From Ophioderma brevispina (Eukaryota; Echinodermata; Ophiuroidea; Amphilepidida; Ophiodermatidae), in NCBI GenBank assembly GCA_023653785.1, contig JAMKCH010036015.1:83693-147692 (forward strand): 64,000 bases of DNA, written 5' to 3'. Below, in pieces: positions 23,191 through 35,780 of the stretch. Both the position numbers and the translations under genes were made by a program. How positions within the stretch are numbered: the first letter of the stretch is position 1; the number at the start of each line of letters is the position of its first letter. The notes under the pieces are model-generated. The model worked only from the letters and a program-made list of their open reading frames with translations, searched no databases and was not told the origin of the DNA.

Positions 23191-26100
23191 TTACTATTTT
23201 TTTTTTTTTTTTTTTTAATAGAAATACAAAATTGGGGGGTTTACACAGAAGTACAGAATAAAATTTAAAAATTGTGTCAAGTTCCATAACAAAAGCCTTC
23301 AATTTATTTTCAATTATTCACAAGTTATGAATTTGAATACTTTATCGTATACCAAAACATGGTCTAGCAATTGTTGAAGAAATTAAGGCCATTTTTCGAA
23401 TTGTAATTTCGCCAAAAAAGTCAGTACTGGCATTGTTTATTTGTAGTACAGTTGAGTAGAGTTGCCAAAAGTAATTATTGGTCAGCTTGTACTGCTTTCC
23501 TCATTCTGTATCTAAATGTTTTTTGACAACGCAACCAGTCACAAATAGTGATGTTTACGGAGGGTATACACTTTTGATAGTAAAGAGGCAATTCCGTGTT
23601 TTATTGGTGCTATTTTATGTGATAAATGTTTATTGCTTGATGGGTGGGGTGAATGAAGTGTGGATGAAATGAGCGTGTAATATGGCTATACCAAGCATTT
23701 ACTCTTATAAACATTGCCACAATTTTACCAAAAAGGGTCACTTTTCTAAAATTCCAAGAATTTTTGTTCCTCGTGCTGAATTTACCAGTAAAGTGAGGTT
23801 TGTCAGTAGGTTTTTGAGTTGCAATCTTTTTATTTTATTTATTTGTTTGAAATTTGTTATTTCATTTCTTTTGAATTCTGGGCATTAAACCATAAGGTAT
23901 TGCTGAAACAATTGGCATTTCCTAATGTTCAGGTTTTGTTGTTAGAGCATTTATTAAAAAAATAATTTATAAGAAACAAATAGCTTGAATACCAAACTGA
24001 AGAAAGGTTGTTGTTTGTGTTTTAGCCAAAGAGTTGTACTTAGTCTGATTGACCTGAAACATAACTTTGTGTGCAAAGGAATGTTAGTGGTATTTTTTTT
24101 AAATCAAAAGCTGTAACATGATTTGTCTGCAATTTATAATTTAAGGCCGGATGTACATAGACCTTGGAAAAATCAACTTAGAATTTTGGACCATTGTAAA
24201 CTTTTGTTAATTTTGATGTTGGTGATGCAAATTTTAAGCATCTCTATATTTTTTTGAAAAATTGATCAATGTTTCTAATGATAGTTTTATTTTAAGCGAT
24301 ATAACTTTTTGTCGGATTTTGTACATTGCATGTTGAGTACAGATTAAGATGTTTTGTGTACATAATATAAACTTGCTTTTGAAAACCATCATCTCTTCAC
24401 TCAGTGATTCTGAAGTAAATCACTTGTCACACTTTGTCTGCAGTTCCGATGAGCAAGTTCTCTTTAGCCTTGGCATGTTTGTACTTATCAAAACAAGGTT
24501 TTTACTCCCATTTGCAAATGTGGTAGTAAAAGTACTGGATTATGAATCTTTTTCTGACAAAATTGATTGACAAATTTAGTCGTTTGCTGCAAGCAAAGTG
24601 TTGACATCTTTTGTAATGATCACACGTGCCAGTAACATGAAGTCAGTATTTTGGGTACTTTTTCAACAAGTTGGAATTGAAAGGGGGAAAAAAACGGTGC
24701 AGAAACTTGTTTAATGCTACATAGAAAGTTGCGTGAAAGTACAATGTCACATGCCTTTTACAATACAAGCTTATTCAAACTTTTGACTTTCTGAGTGTCT
24801 TGTTTTAAAGAGATACTTGAAAGCACATGGCACCAATAGATAATTACGGCTCGAGGGCACTGTAACAGGTACCTTCATAATCATCTCCTTTGTAAGGTGC
24901 ATTGGACTACCAGCTTAGTGCAAACCAGAATCTCCAAAAGGGTGTGTCTCATACTTTGATTACCAATAACACGTGCATGTTTCCATTTGCCATAGTTTTT
25001 AGTAGAGGGGAGAGGATGCAATCTTTGACAAGAGAACTTTACCGTTTACCACAGCAAAAGTGGCTTTTAATCTCGGTGCAACAAATTTTTAAGGTAACAT
25101 CCTTTAAACTTGAGGGTTTAAGGGGGAAAATTATCAGATTCAATGGCAAAGGAAAACTTGTATGCTTGTGGTAACCTTCATGTAACATACACTCAGACCA
25201 TTTTTGAGGAAAGCGAGCCTAACATGGTAGCCAGCACGTTATCGCACGGATAGTGCACGCACTTTACATAAAAGTGCTTCATTGGTGGAATGTCTAACAT
25301 GAACAAGGTAGTTATCATTATTTGTTTACTAACTTTACTGTGGTGGGTTGTCTGACAAACATATTTCAATGGGCTTGGCAATGACAGAGGACAAGATCAC
25401 TGACTTGATACTTTTATGTCATTTGATCTTGTCCATTGTACATTTAGGCCTATTATAGAACACCTAATTAAAAGTGTCACCCCTATATTGATTGTCTATA
25501 ATCCAACCATATGTGACTTCATAGATCTATATGCTGCAGTTTTTATAATGCAAATCTACAGTCTGCGCAAAGAAGAGAAAAGCATACTTTTATATGACTA
25601 GAGAAATTTATGTTTTGTTTGGATATTATTATTAACTGTATTTCGACATGCTGCAGTGTAAAAAAATGTGGGACAGATTTATCGTTTTACTAACTGGACT
25701 CCAAGTTTCCAATTGTCTTCCAAGTTACCTTTGTTAGTGAAACAGGATTTTTTCAACTTTTTTACTGATTGGATTTATATTGATTTTGATGATACCCAAA
25801 ATTGTTCTAAGTTTTTGTAACACCATCTACCAGATCATTCCACAATTTATTACTTTTCTCCCAAAAAAGTGTCCTTTTACGAGGTCTATCTTGTGGAGAT
25901 CAGAAAAAAGGAGGAGGCCATTTTCTAGGCCTACATGCGAGAATCGCAGGGTAAACACACAATGTAGATTTCAAAACAATTCTTCTTTTTGGTAACAGAG
26001 CAAAATGTGTAATTTATATTCCTGTATAAAATAAGTATATTATAACATGGTTTGAATAATTTATTGCTTTATTTATGCACTACGTAAATGTATATTATTA

Positions 26101-27304
26101 TTACTACTACTACTATAGTCTGTAATTTAGAATTGTGTAGATAAACTATATAAGGAGAAGAGATAGAAATATTTGCCCTTTGTCTACAAGGGATGTAACA
26201 TTGGAAAAGATTATTTACTAGCATATTTTGCACCGAACTGACTGTACTACATGCAGCCATATTTTCTGGGTCACAGTTCCAAAACTTCACAGGTGACCTA
26301 AGGTTATGTGAATTTTAATACCTTATAAGTCAGTTTGTGGTGGCTAAAGTCACCAAAACAAGTTTGTTAGGGAGAGTTTGGAACTGACATGGAAGTGAGA
26401 ATGTGGAAACAGGTAGTTGAAGCAGTAAGTTTGTCATGAAATCCAGGTCACCGATGTGCAGGAAAGATATACCTGTGCAAACGGGATGATTGATCGGTGG
26501 CATTTTATTATTTAATAATGACAAATTTACTGCTTTTATTTTACAAAACTATATATTATTGATAACTAGACCTCAGAATTGTGCAGTGGAACTCTTATCC
26601 ACTTGACTCACAAATGCAAACAGTCACATACGATATTTATTAATTTACAAATTGTGCAAACTTTCCTGGAGCACGTGTATCAAATTAATTTTAGGCAATA
26701 TATCAAGAATCAATTCCTGTTAACAAGATTTTTTCAGAGAAATTTTCTTTTGGTGAAAATGAAAATCTTTAAGGATATGAGAAATTAATATTTTGACATT
26801 GTGAAATTGTATCGATTGCTAATCTATTGATGTTGATCAATACAGTAAAATATCTGCAATATCATGACCTTACTTTTATTACTTATTATTCTTTATTTAG
26901 TCAAATCAAAACCATGAAATGAAAGATGGGAATGGTTTACCTTTCCTTAAGTTAATGGTAACCATATTTTAATTGATGGTAACCATTTTGCAGTTTTTTG
27001 GTAACCACTGGATTTATGCAACTCATTCTAATGCAACAAAAGTAGTACATCTATGTGCGTTCCCATTTTATGACCAATCACTGTCATATTACAAAGTAAT
27101 TGTTGTGAAAACATTTAGTGTGCTCTCCTAATTTATTGTTAAAAGCTGTCATTGTAACTGCAGCATAAGATAGCCATTTGTTTAACAATTGTATTTAATA
27201 TTTCCCATTTAGGCAAAATTCTCATCTGCTTCTATTACTAGGGCCACTCCACTTCAGTAATAATACTTTAGAATGTATGTAGAAAAGCAAATAGTTCGCT
27301 ATTT
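23191..27304. other. Non-coding, no gene recognised
   Basis: AT-rich unique sequence with a poly-T tract at about 23195-23217 and an ATT/ACT microsatellite at about 26095-26115. All open frames are under 95 codons, without splice context or recognisable motifs. Confidence 0.5.
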
Positions 27305-28242
27305 GCAAGCCAACTCCTACTATACCGTGCAATTAATTGTTGAAGGTTCAAGATGCTCATCAAATTCTCATCACAGTAAAAATAACATTTATACAAAAAA
27401 AGGTTATTATCTAAAATAGCTGTTTCGCTGTCACCATAAACCAACAATCTTTTTCACAAAAGATGCATTTTTTTTACTTAAGGTCATTTGGGGATCCATC
27501 TGGACAAAGACCCAGGAGTAGATATTTATGTGTCATAAAAATAACAGCTATTATTGATACACCTTTCATTTAATCACTACAAAATTTTGATGGTATTTGT
27601 GTGCTCGCCTACATTATACCCGGATGCTTATCTGCATGTGATAAACTTGAAAGTTTGACAATTTCCTCATTTTTCGTAAAAAAAGTTTGTACAGTAAATT
27701 GTAAGTTTGATATTTGACTATGTGTTAAATTGAATATTGTTGTAAATAAAGGTAAAAATACAACAGAAAAAAATAAAAAGGAAAATTCTCAATGAACAAC
27801 AAACAGCTTAATGGTCTTGTGATTTTTTATTTAATTAAGGAAATTTGTTTAAAATTGCTTGCAGGGTTTCCCTGGCACTTTGAGAGCTTTTAGCATAATT
27901 ACATGTACCCTTCACTAGTGGCATAACCAGACCATTTGCAGAAGGGGTGCTGAGGTATTCTCTGAGGGGGTAATATTGGGTCCTTCTCCATACACTATGT
28001 ACAAGTAGTCAGTTCATATGGAGGGGAAAAGGTTCTGAGCAGGGACTCTTCCTCCCCCCCCCCACTGGTTATGCCACTGCCCTTATTGTTTTGTGTGAAG
28101 GGTATAATGTAATTATGCCAAGCTTTTAAGATTACTTATATAACCACCAGCTGGGGTGCGGAGGTAGCGCGCGCACCCCAGGGGTTTGACAAAAATTATA
28201 CAAAATCAGCCTATTTTTATTTATCAGAAGTTCCCCATACCC

Positions 28243-28779
28243 CAAGGTTCTTTCACATATCAAGTGTCCCTAAAAAATTGAAAGTACTTATTTTTGCCCT
28301 GATGTAAACCTTTCCATCAAAAATATCTCCATCTGAAAGGATTAAGGTGAGAAATGTTTCTTTGGTACAAAAATTGTGAAATTTCTAATTTCGTATAGGA
28401 ACATATACGAAATTCAGCCTGTGTTTCATATTGAAATATAAGCAAATCAAAATCTTTTTTTCTCTCTTTTAAGACACTTCTGTAGCCAAATACAAGGTAA
28501 ATCTATTGAGTGTCTAATCTATAGACCATATTCAATATGACGTCAGCCACCAGACATGTTGGTGGACAAGATGCACACATTCCAGGTCTACAATACATTA
28601 AGCTGTTAATCGATCCATGTTTAGTGATTGCACAGGGATCATTGACAGGTGAATGTATTGTAGTCCTGGAATGTGTCTATCTTGTCCACCAACATGGCTG
28701 CCTATTGAATACGGTCTATATGAAATTACTATTATGACACAACATTTGGGTGCCTCAAAATTGCTTGTTACACCTTTAA
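28243..28779. mobile_element. MITE family 1, left-truncated copy interrupted by a hairpin element
   Basis: The internal family 1 sequence ('tatcaagtgtccctaaaa', 'tttggtacaaaaattgtgaa') runs to a right end, TTGTTACACCTTTAA, at 28779. The left TTAA end is missing. The hairpin element at 28521-28719 lies inside it. The matching copy in duplication B is at about 30903-31400. Confidence 0.55.
28521..28719. mobile_element. Hairpin MITE nested in MITE family 1, copy A
   Basis: The arms of about 75 bp are reverse complements. The left begins ATAGACC(A)TATTCAAT and continues through 'catgttggtggacaagat' and 'acacattccagg'. The right returns the same motifs in inverse order and ends ATTGAATACGGTCTAT. 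The loop is about 45 bp. A TA duplication at the edges is possible but not clear. Copy B of this insertion is at 31168-31346. Confidence 0.7.
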
Positions 28780-29062
28780 GTGCTTTCATTTATACAATAG
28801 CAAAAACTCTTCATTCTGTCAAATCTGAATGTTCCATTTCACACGGATATGGCCCGGGGGAGGCATCTACCTTAAAGAGACAGGACATTTCGAGCAAGAA
28901 GCACCTTCATTTTTTTTTTCGAACCCGGGTTTTTGCATACTTGGAATTCTTCCCAATATATTAGATCACACCTGAAGTGAATAAGCTGAATACACCGTCT
29001 TTAGATGTTTAGTGCACACAAAATCAAAGCATGGTTTTCTATAGGGATTCCGATAACAGGCA

Positions 29063-29242
29063 TGTTCAAAACAAAGATTGCGATTTTCTTCTGTACTTGT
29101 TTGTCCAATAAACCTTTGAAACGTTCTCGGTAGGTGGTCTACTACTGATCAAGTGCATTTTGAGAGAGATTCATATCCTCAAAAAAAATCTGTCACTTTA
29201 AGATGCCAAGGAGCAATTCCACGTATATCAGGTGTCCCTAAA
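29063..29242. repeat. 180 bp direct repeat, left copy
   Basis: It begins 'tgttcaaaacaaagattgcg' and ends 'caggtgtccctaaa'. It is virtually identical to 29508-29686, with only one A-run length difference. The end of this repeat includes the left TTAA end of a MITE family 1 copy (TTAA at 29198). Confidence 0.85.
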
Positions 29243-29507
29243 CAAGAGCGGTCACCGCCCGTGTGGATTCGTGGCACCTGTGGTTTGGTGGGTTGTGACT
29301 GGTGGTACTTTGCAGCCCGTTTTGGGATGCGGACCCTGAAGGGAATGACTAATTGGTAACTGATACAATGAATTAAAGAATGGTCCTTTAATTTTGTAAT
29401 GATGGAATGGTCTGGTATTTCATGTATTTGGTAAATGATAAATTAATGAATATACCTTTAACACTGCCCTGGACCCATGAGAACTGAAAAAAAAAAAAAA
29501 AAAAAAA
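29243..29507 (+). mobile_element. A-tailed insert between 180 bp direct repeats
   Basis: This 265 bp stretch is absent from duplication copy B. It ends in 21 consecutive A (29487-29507) directly before the second 180 bp repeat. A terminal A-run suggests retroposition of a short transcript, but the 180 bp flanks are far longer than a normal target-site duplication. No protein or pol III promoter was recognised. Confidence 0.5.
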
Positions 29508-29686
29508 TGTTCAAAACAAAGATTGCGATTTTCTTCTGTACTTGTTTGTCCAATAAACCTTTGAAACGTTCTCGGTAGGTGGTCTACTACTGATCAAGTG
29601 CATTTTGAGAGAGATTCATATCCTCAAAAAAATCTGTCACTTTAAGATGCCAAGGAGCAATTCCACGTATATCAGGTGTCCCTAAA
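29508..29686. repeat. 180 bp direct repeat, right copy
   Basis: This is the second copy of the 29063-29242 segment. It starts directly after the A-run and continues into the rest of a MITE family 1 element. Confidence 0.85.
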
Positions 29687-29874
29687 AAATTGAAAACCAT
29701 GATTTGAGCACAGGCGTAAAGCTATCCATCCAAAAATTCCCATCTGAAATGATAAAGCTGAGAATTATTTCTTTGGTACAAAAAGTTATCAATTTTCTCA
29801 TTTTTGTATTGGATTAAAAATCATCTACATATGACACAATGTGGATGCCTTAAACTCTCTTGTTGCACCTTTAA
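29642..29874. mobile_element. MITE family 1, short copy
   Basis: The left end, TTAAGATGCCAAGGAGCAA, is a diverged form of the family end. The right end, CTCTTGTTGCACCTTTAA, matches the family exactly, with TTAA at 29871-29874. Its counterpart in copy B is 32665-32901. Confidence 0.65.
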
Positions 29875-31167
29875 ATGGTATTATGGGTATATGCAAGCCA
29901 ACCCAACGCCTACTATACCGTTTTGCAATTAATTGTTGCAGGTTCGTTCAAGATGCTCATCAAATTCTCATCACAGTAAAAATAAATTTTATACAAAAAA
30001 AGGTTATTATCTTAAAATAGCTGTTTCGCTTGTCACCCATAACCAACAATCTTTTTCACAAAAGATTTTGCATTTTTTTTACCTTAAGGCATTGGGGATC
30101 CATGGACAAAGACCCAGGAGTAAGTTAGTATTTATGTGTCCCATAAAAATAACATCTATTATTGATAACCTTTCATTAATCAATACAAAATTTTGATGGT
30201 ATTTGTGTGCTCGCCTACATTATACAAACCCGGAGTGATTTCATGTAAAACTGAAAAAAGTTTGGACAAGTTCCTAATTTTTCGTTTAATAAAATAAAAA
30301 AAAGTTGGTACATCAAGTACGTTTGCATATTTGACTGGGCTTAAATGGTTAAATTGAATATCCTTCGTCTGTAAATAAAGGTAATAAAAATACCACAGAA
30401 AAAAATAAAAAAGGAAAATTCTCAATGAACAACACAACAGCTTAAGTCGGTTCTTGTGATTTTTTATTAATTAAGGAAATTTGTTTTTAAAATGCTTGCA
30501 GGGTTCCCTGGCACTTGAGAGCTTTGAGCAACAGAAGTACATTGTACCCTTACACAATAGGGATAACAAGACCATGTGCACAGGGGTGCCTGGGTATTCT
30601 CTGAAAGGGGGTTAAAATGTGGGTCTCCTCCATACACTATGCATACATATAGTCCGTTCAATGGAGGGGAAAAGGTTACTGGCAGGGACTATTCCTCCCC
30701 CCCCTCAACCACCACCCCCATGGTTCCGCTACTTATGCCACTGCATTATTGTTTTGTGTGAAGGGTATATATGTAATTATGCCAAGCTTTAAGATTACTT
30801 ATATAACACCAGCTGGGGTGGCGAGGTAGCGCGCGACCCAGGGGTTTGACAAAAATTATACAAAATCAGCCTATTTTTTTTATCAGAAGTTCCCCATACC
30901 CCAAGGTTTTTAACATATAAAGTGTCCTAAAAAATCGAAAGTGATTATTTTTGCCCTGAGTAACTTTCCATCAAAAAAATATCCCATCTGAAAGATTAAG
31001 GTGAGAAAATTTTCTTTTGTACAAATATGTGAAATTGCTAATTTCGTATGGACATCTATGAAACAGCCTGTGTTCAATTGAAATATAAGCAAACAAAATC
31101 TTTTTTTCTCTCTTTTAAGACAATTGAGGTAGCCAAAATACAAGGTAAAATCTATTGAGTGTTAATC

Positions 31168-31346
31168 ATGACCATATTCAATATGACGTCAGCCACCAGA
31201 CAGTTGGTGGACAAGTGCGACAACATCCAGGTTTACAAACAACAGCTGTTTTATGATTGAACAGGGATCATTGACAGGTGAAGTATTGTAGTCCTGGAAG
31301 TGTCTATATTGTACACCAACAGTGGATGCCTATTGATCGTCTCTAT
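31168..31346. mobile_element. Hairpin MITE, copy B
   Basis: Counterpart of 28521-28719 in the second duplicate, with the same inverted motifs ('gttggtggacaag', 'cctggaagtgtct'). It has more small deletions than copy A. Confidence 0.6.
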
Positions 31347-31505
31347 GAAATTACTATTATGAACACATGTGGGTTGCTCAAAATTGTGGTTACACATTTA
31401 AGTGCTTTAAGTCATACAATAGCAAAAACTTCTATTCATCTGTCAAATATGAATGTTCATTTCACACGGATATGGCCCGGGGGAGGCAATCTAATCTACA
31501 TAAAC

Positions 31506-32338
31506 TTAACTGCATAAGGGTGGGGTTCCTAGGGAAACCATTTTGGTTTTTTTTTTTTTTCGGCCGGCGACGCGTGTCGGCGGTTTTTAACGCTGTAATA
31601 TTTGTGTTTATATTTTTTTGGTATTTGTCTACTTTTGTTGCGCTTTTGCATTGTTCAAAAAAAAAATTTTCAAATCAATCGAGCCGCGCCCGCGTTTGTG
31701 GCGGGTTAATTAGCATGGGGTACCATAGGAAGCCCCCACCCCCCCCCCCCCCTTAGGCACTAACGGAAGTGCCCTGACAAAAGTAAAAATCTTAATAGAG
31801 TTACTGTGATTCTGATTTTATAATTGCATCAAACCTAGAGTGACCATAACAAAAGAAATCATTTTAAATCAAAAAATTCTTGGAAAGTATAGGAGGCCAA
31901 TGGAGCCATAATATTTATATACATCGTATAAGCGGGTTTACTGTAGGAACTATGTAAATTATGCAAGTAAACCTAAAAAATCTAAAATGGCACGAGACAA
32001 AAAATTTCTAGTGTTCTTAATATTGTAAATAGTTCATCCCCTCACCAATTAAAGCAATCAGCAAATCTAGGTGAAGCAGTGCCATAGAAAATGCAGAGAC
32101 TAATTAGTGTCTTTTCGCACGTTTTGACGCAAAATTAAATCAATGTTTGACCCCTAATTTTCTACTGAACAATTTTCAGTTTTATTTCTTAATTGTTGAG
32201 TCTGAATCCTTTAACATGTGGTGGATTTCATCTAAAATTCCCCTTTGGGAAATGGTTATATAATGAATGGGTCCCTAGGAAACCCCCCCCCCCTATGCAC
32301 TAAACGAAGTGCAAACCCTTATGCAGTTTAGTGGTTAA
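31506..32338. mobile_element. TIR element inserted in duplication copy B
   Basis: Copy B is interrupted relative to copy A between the 'cccgggggaggca' block and 'taaagagacaggaca'. The inserted 833 bp begins TTAACTGCATAAGGGT and ends ACCCTTATGCAGTTTA followed by GTGGTTAA, so inverted ends and a TTAA edge are visible. 'cctaggaaa...cccccc...tatgcactaa' near the right end resembles an internal block at 31721-31770, so the element is internally repeated or nested. It contains GC-rich patches (31561-31580, 31680-31700) unlike its surroundings. It has no transposase and so is non-autonomous. Confidence 0.6.
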
Positions 32339-32664
32339 AGAGTAAAGAGACAGGACATTCGAGCAAGAAGCACCCTTTTTTTTCGACTCGGGTTTTTGGC
32401 AACTTGGAAGTGTTGTTGGTCCAGACCAATAGATTAGATTCACACCTGAAGTGAATAAGCGAATAACACCGTCTTTAGATGTTTGTGCACAAAAAATCAA
32501 AGCATGGTTTTCTAAGGGATTCCGATAAACAGGCAGTTCAAAAAAGATGGCGATTTTCTCTGTACTTGTTTGTCCAATAACCTTTGAAACGGCTCGGGAG
32601 TGGTTACTATGATCAAGTGCACTTTTGAGGAGAGATAATTATCCTCAAAAAAAATCGGTCACTC

Positions 32665-32901
32665 TTAAGATGCAAGGAGCAATTTAATTCCACGTAATCA
32701 GGTGTCCCTAAAAAAAATGAAAACCTGATTTGAGCACAGGTGTAAAGCTATCATCCAAAAATTCCCATCTGAAATGATAAAGATGAGAATATTTCTTTGG
32801 TACAAAAAGTTATCAATTTTCTCATTTTTGTATGGAATTTTAAAAAATCATATACATATGACACAATGTGGATGCCTTAACTCCTCTTGTTGCACCTTTA
32901 A
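32665..32901. mobile_element. MITE family 1, short copy in duplication B
   Basis: It starts at TTAAGATGCAAGGAGCAA (32665) and ends CTCTTGTTGCACCTTTAA (TTAA 32898-32901). It is the paralogue of 29642-29874. Confidence 0.6.
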
Positions 32902-32918
32902 ATGGATTATGGGTATAT

Positions 32919-35780
32919 CAGTCAAGTCCCCAGTTCACTTCACTTTAGGTCGTTCTTTACCCTCCCCCATGCATGCCCAAATTTTAAGAGTACAAAATCC
33001 ACGAAGCTCCTTATTGAATGATTTTTTCCCAAGTTTATAAATCTCAACTTTCATTTGGCCCAAAATTTAGGGTCCCACATGGGTCATAAATTTTTCAGTT
33101 CCCAAAACAATTGCAGCAAAAAAGTGGTCCAAAGCCTCAAGTTTGTGTTGGGCATTTACACAACCTTACCAAAGTGAATCCTACATACATGTGTGCACCA
33201 GCCTTTTTTTGCGGGACCAAAAAAAAGTTGTGTGTGGGGGGGGGGGTAATATCAACAGTTTGGAGATTTGTTACAAATTTGGTCTGAAATCACTGATTTT
33301 GATAACAACTGGGATGTTTGGACCCAAATCGCTGATTTTTTTCTACCAAGGAAATGTCATTTTTTTTTGGCCGGGGGGGGGAGCCAGAAAAAATGGTGGG
33401 GATGCCCACCTGGTGCCACCACTGCCTTTATACCCTTACTCAAATGTTGGTTTGGGTAGCTGTGTGGTGTGTAAAGCTCCAGACTTGGTAGGCTTGAGAA
33501 CTTTTGTGGCCGCCGCTATAGCTGGCAGGACCACTAGCAATCCGTTGTGCGTTGTGTATGTATGTGTGTGGATTGGGGACTGTGTGTGTCCACAAATTGT
33601 CATTTTTTTTTAAATTGACCTCTAATTGAAAAGTTTAACTTCAATTGGAACCAAAATCTGTCATAGGTGCAACCATGGGATCCCTCATATTTTGGATTAG
33701 GTCAAAAGGTTGTTGAAGGTCAAAGGGTCATGTGCGGTCAAGCGACAAAAATGGGGCTAAAATGAAAAAATTGCTCTAAATTGAAACTTGACGTCATTGG
33801 AAACAACTTTTGATAGGTGCCCTATTGCGATCTTCATATGTTGATGAGACAAAGTAACATGCCAGGGTAAAAGGTGCAGGGGTGCGCCCACAGCTTATAG
33901 TTCTTTTCATATAGCGGAGCGCGAAAGCCGAGGGAACCGCGGAATTCTAGTTTCAATTTGGAACTGAATTTTGTACATAAAGCTAACAATTGAGAGTTTT
34001 GGGCAGGCAGGAGTTAAGAACTGGAGCATAAAGACTGCGAACACCTGGGTTAACCTTGCAATGGGCAATCCTGACAATTTGGTCAGGTGACCACACCCCC
34101 CCCACCCCCCGACCCCCATGTTATCAAGCAAAATTCTCATCAAAAAGAATCAAACTCCACCCAACTTAATTGATTTTATTATGGGATCATTTTCAAATAA
34201 ACAAAAGCTCAAATCCAGTAAATCTGAACATAGCAGTTTTTCCAGTAGTAGTAACATGTTTCGAGCTTGAACATTGTTTAAGGGGGGTGGCAACGAGAGA
34301 TGTAAATAATACGTGTCCCTTAATCTTTCAAAAAATATAAAAAAAGTAAAAAAAAACTCTATGATTAATTTTAATTTTGTACAAAATTGTGAAATTTCTA
34401 ATTCCTATAGGAGCAATAGTAATCTGCCCTAAATTCTCGACCAGAACCTTAATGCATGCACAAAATTGTTTTATCGCCAGAAACCGAAGTAGCGGGACCG
34501 ACCGCTTAATGTCCCCTCAGACGGACGGGGTATTATATGAGTCGTTTGCCCAAAGTCCAAAAAGTGCTCATTAAATCCAGAATTGATTACCCAAATAAAT
34601 CCCAGCAGTTGCCCTTACGGGAATCAGAAGACATCCTACACCTAAGGCCGACTACCCAACAAGTCGACCAGCTCTCCCATATTATATGGCAAGACAAATG
34701 CGAGACGAAAATTTTATATCACCACCCCCTCACAGAAAAATACGATCATATGAAGGCAACGTTGCCGTATTTTATTTTATTTATTTTAATGCGGGAGGGC
34801 ATGTCTGACATGTCATTATTTGCCCCTTAAATATCATAATCAAGCTGCACACATTTGACTTTCAAAAGTTTTAATTACAAACTTGAATTCCTTATTATCT
34901 TTCGAATACGCCCAAATCAGATACAATCCGCGCTTTGAAAAACAATGGCAAGGAAGATGGACTATAGTTTGTTTTGGATGTTGCCCACAGTCTCTCGATT
35001 TTGTTTTCTTACGATCCCGCATTTAAATTGCACAGGTTCCACATAAATCATATCTGATCCAAATAAAACTCCCCAAAATAACATGAATTGTTTTTTTTGT
35101 TGTTTTTTTTTTTTTTGATGAAGGTTCTTGTATATGGACTAGATGACCAGGCAAGAGCGCATTGGACGCCTACAATTAATGTGAAACAAAAATAGCAACC
35201 AAGTACAATTCACTGCCGCCTCAGATATGGGGTGTTAATTTGAGTACATGTAATAATTAGAACATTCTATTATATACATAAAAAATTACAAGTTGAACGT
35301 TGTAAAATTGAAAAGTGTGTTAGAAGGTATAATGCATAAAATGAGCTGCTTTCATTCCAACATTACCTGAAACTGTATCATACACTAGCGTTGCTGCATT
35401 TTATACACTCATTACCTCATTCATTTCTACTATATACCACTCGTTTGCATTTTTGCATACAGCATTATTACCTTTGGACCCATTTGCCGCGCTCTAAATG
35501 GGTAAAAAGGGCAGATCTGAAAAAAGGGTACCAAACGTTTAAAATGGATTATGATTTTTTTTTCAGTTTACCAACGCATGCATGTTTCATTTACCTGTCC
35601 GATTTAAATAACGTGTATTCTTTAAACCCTTTCTCCATATCATGCGCATTCGACCAATACATACCATAAGTATTTGAAACACGACCGTTTTTTAAACACT
35701 ACCTTTTAATTTTTGAAAAATACCTCGTAAGCATTACACTCTTTTGCATTTTTCCCGAGGGGGGTTCTTGGATTTTGGTC
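32919..35780. other. Non-coding with repeat relics
   Basis: Contains C/G-homopolymer repeats near 33235 and 33370, a decayed AGGTCA-type repeat at 33615-33880 (shared with intron 1), and a decayed MITE family 1 copy at about 34277-34430 (left end 'ggtggcaacgagagat', core 'acaaaattgtgaaatttcta'). A poly-T tract is at about 35090-35118. No gene was recognised. Confidence 0.45.

Larger units (their letters stand above)
27305..29892. repeat. Tandem duplication, copy A (2.6 kb)
   Basis: Copy A begins at 'gcaagccaac' (27305) and ends at 'atgggtatat' just before the same start recurs at 29893. It is colinear with copy B over its whole length ('ctcaatgaacaac' at 27790 and 30421; 'agctggggtg' at 28149 and 30811; 'gatatggcccggggg' at 28846 and 31469). 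Copy A also holds a 180 bp internal duplication with an A-tailed insert that copy B lacks. Many single-base indels separate the copies. Confidence 0.8.
29893..32918. repeat. Tandem duplication, copy B (3.0 kb)
   Basis: Colinear with copy A (see the landmarks there), ending at 'atgggtatat' (32918). It is longer because of the 0.83 kb insertion at 31506-32338 and lacks the A-tailed insert of copy A. It carries its own counterparts of the nested hairpin (31168-31346) and the MITE family 1 copies. Confidence 0.8.

Noticed and set aside
31367..31756. 129-codon plus frame
   Set aside because: It crosses the border of the nested TIR insertion and a C-run, so it is a chance fusion of repeat sequence.
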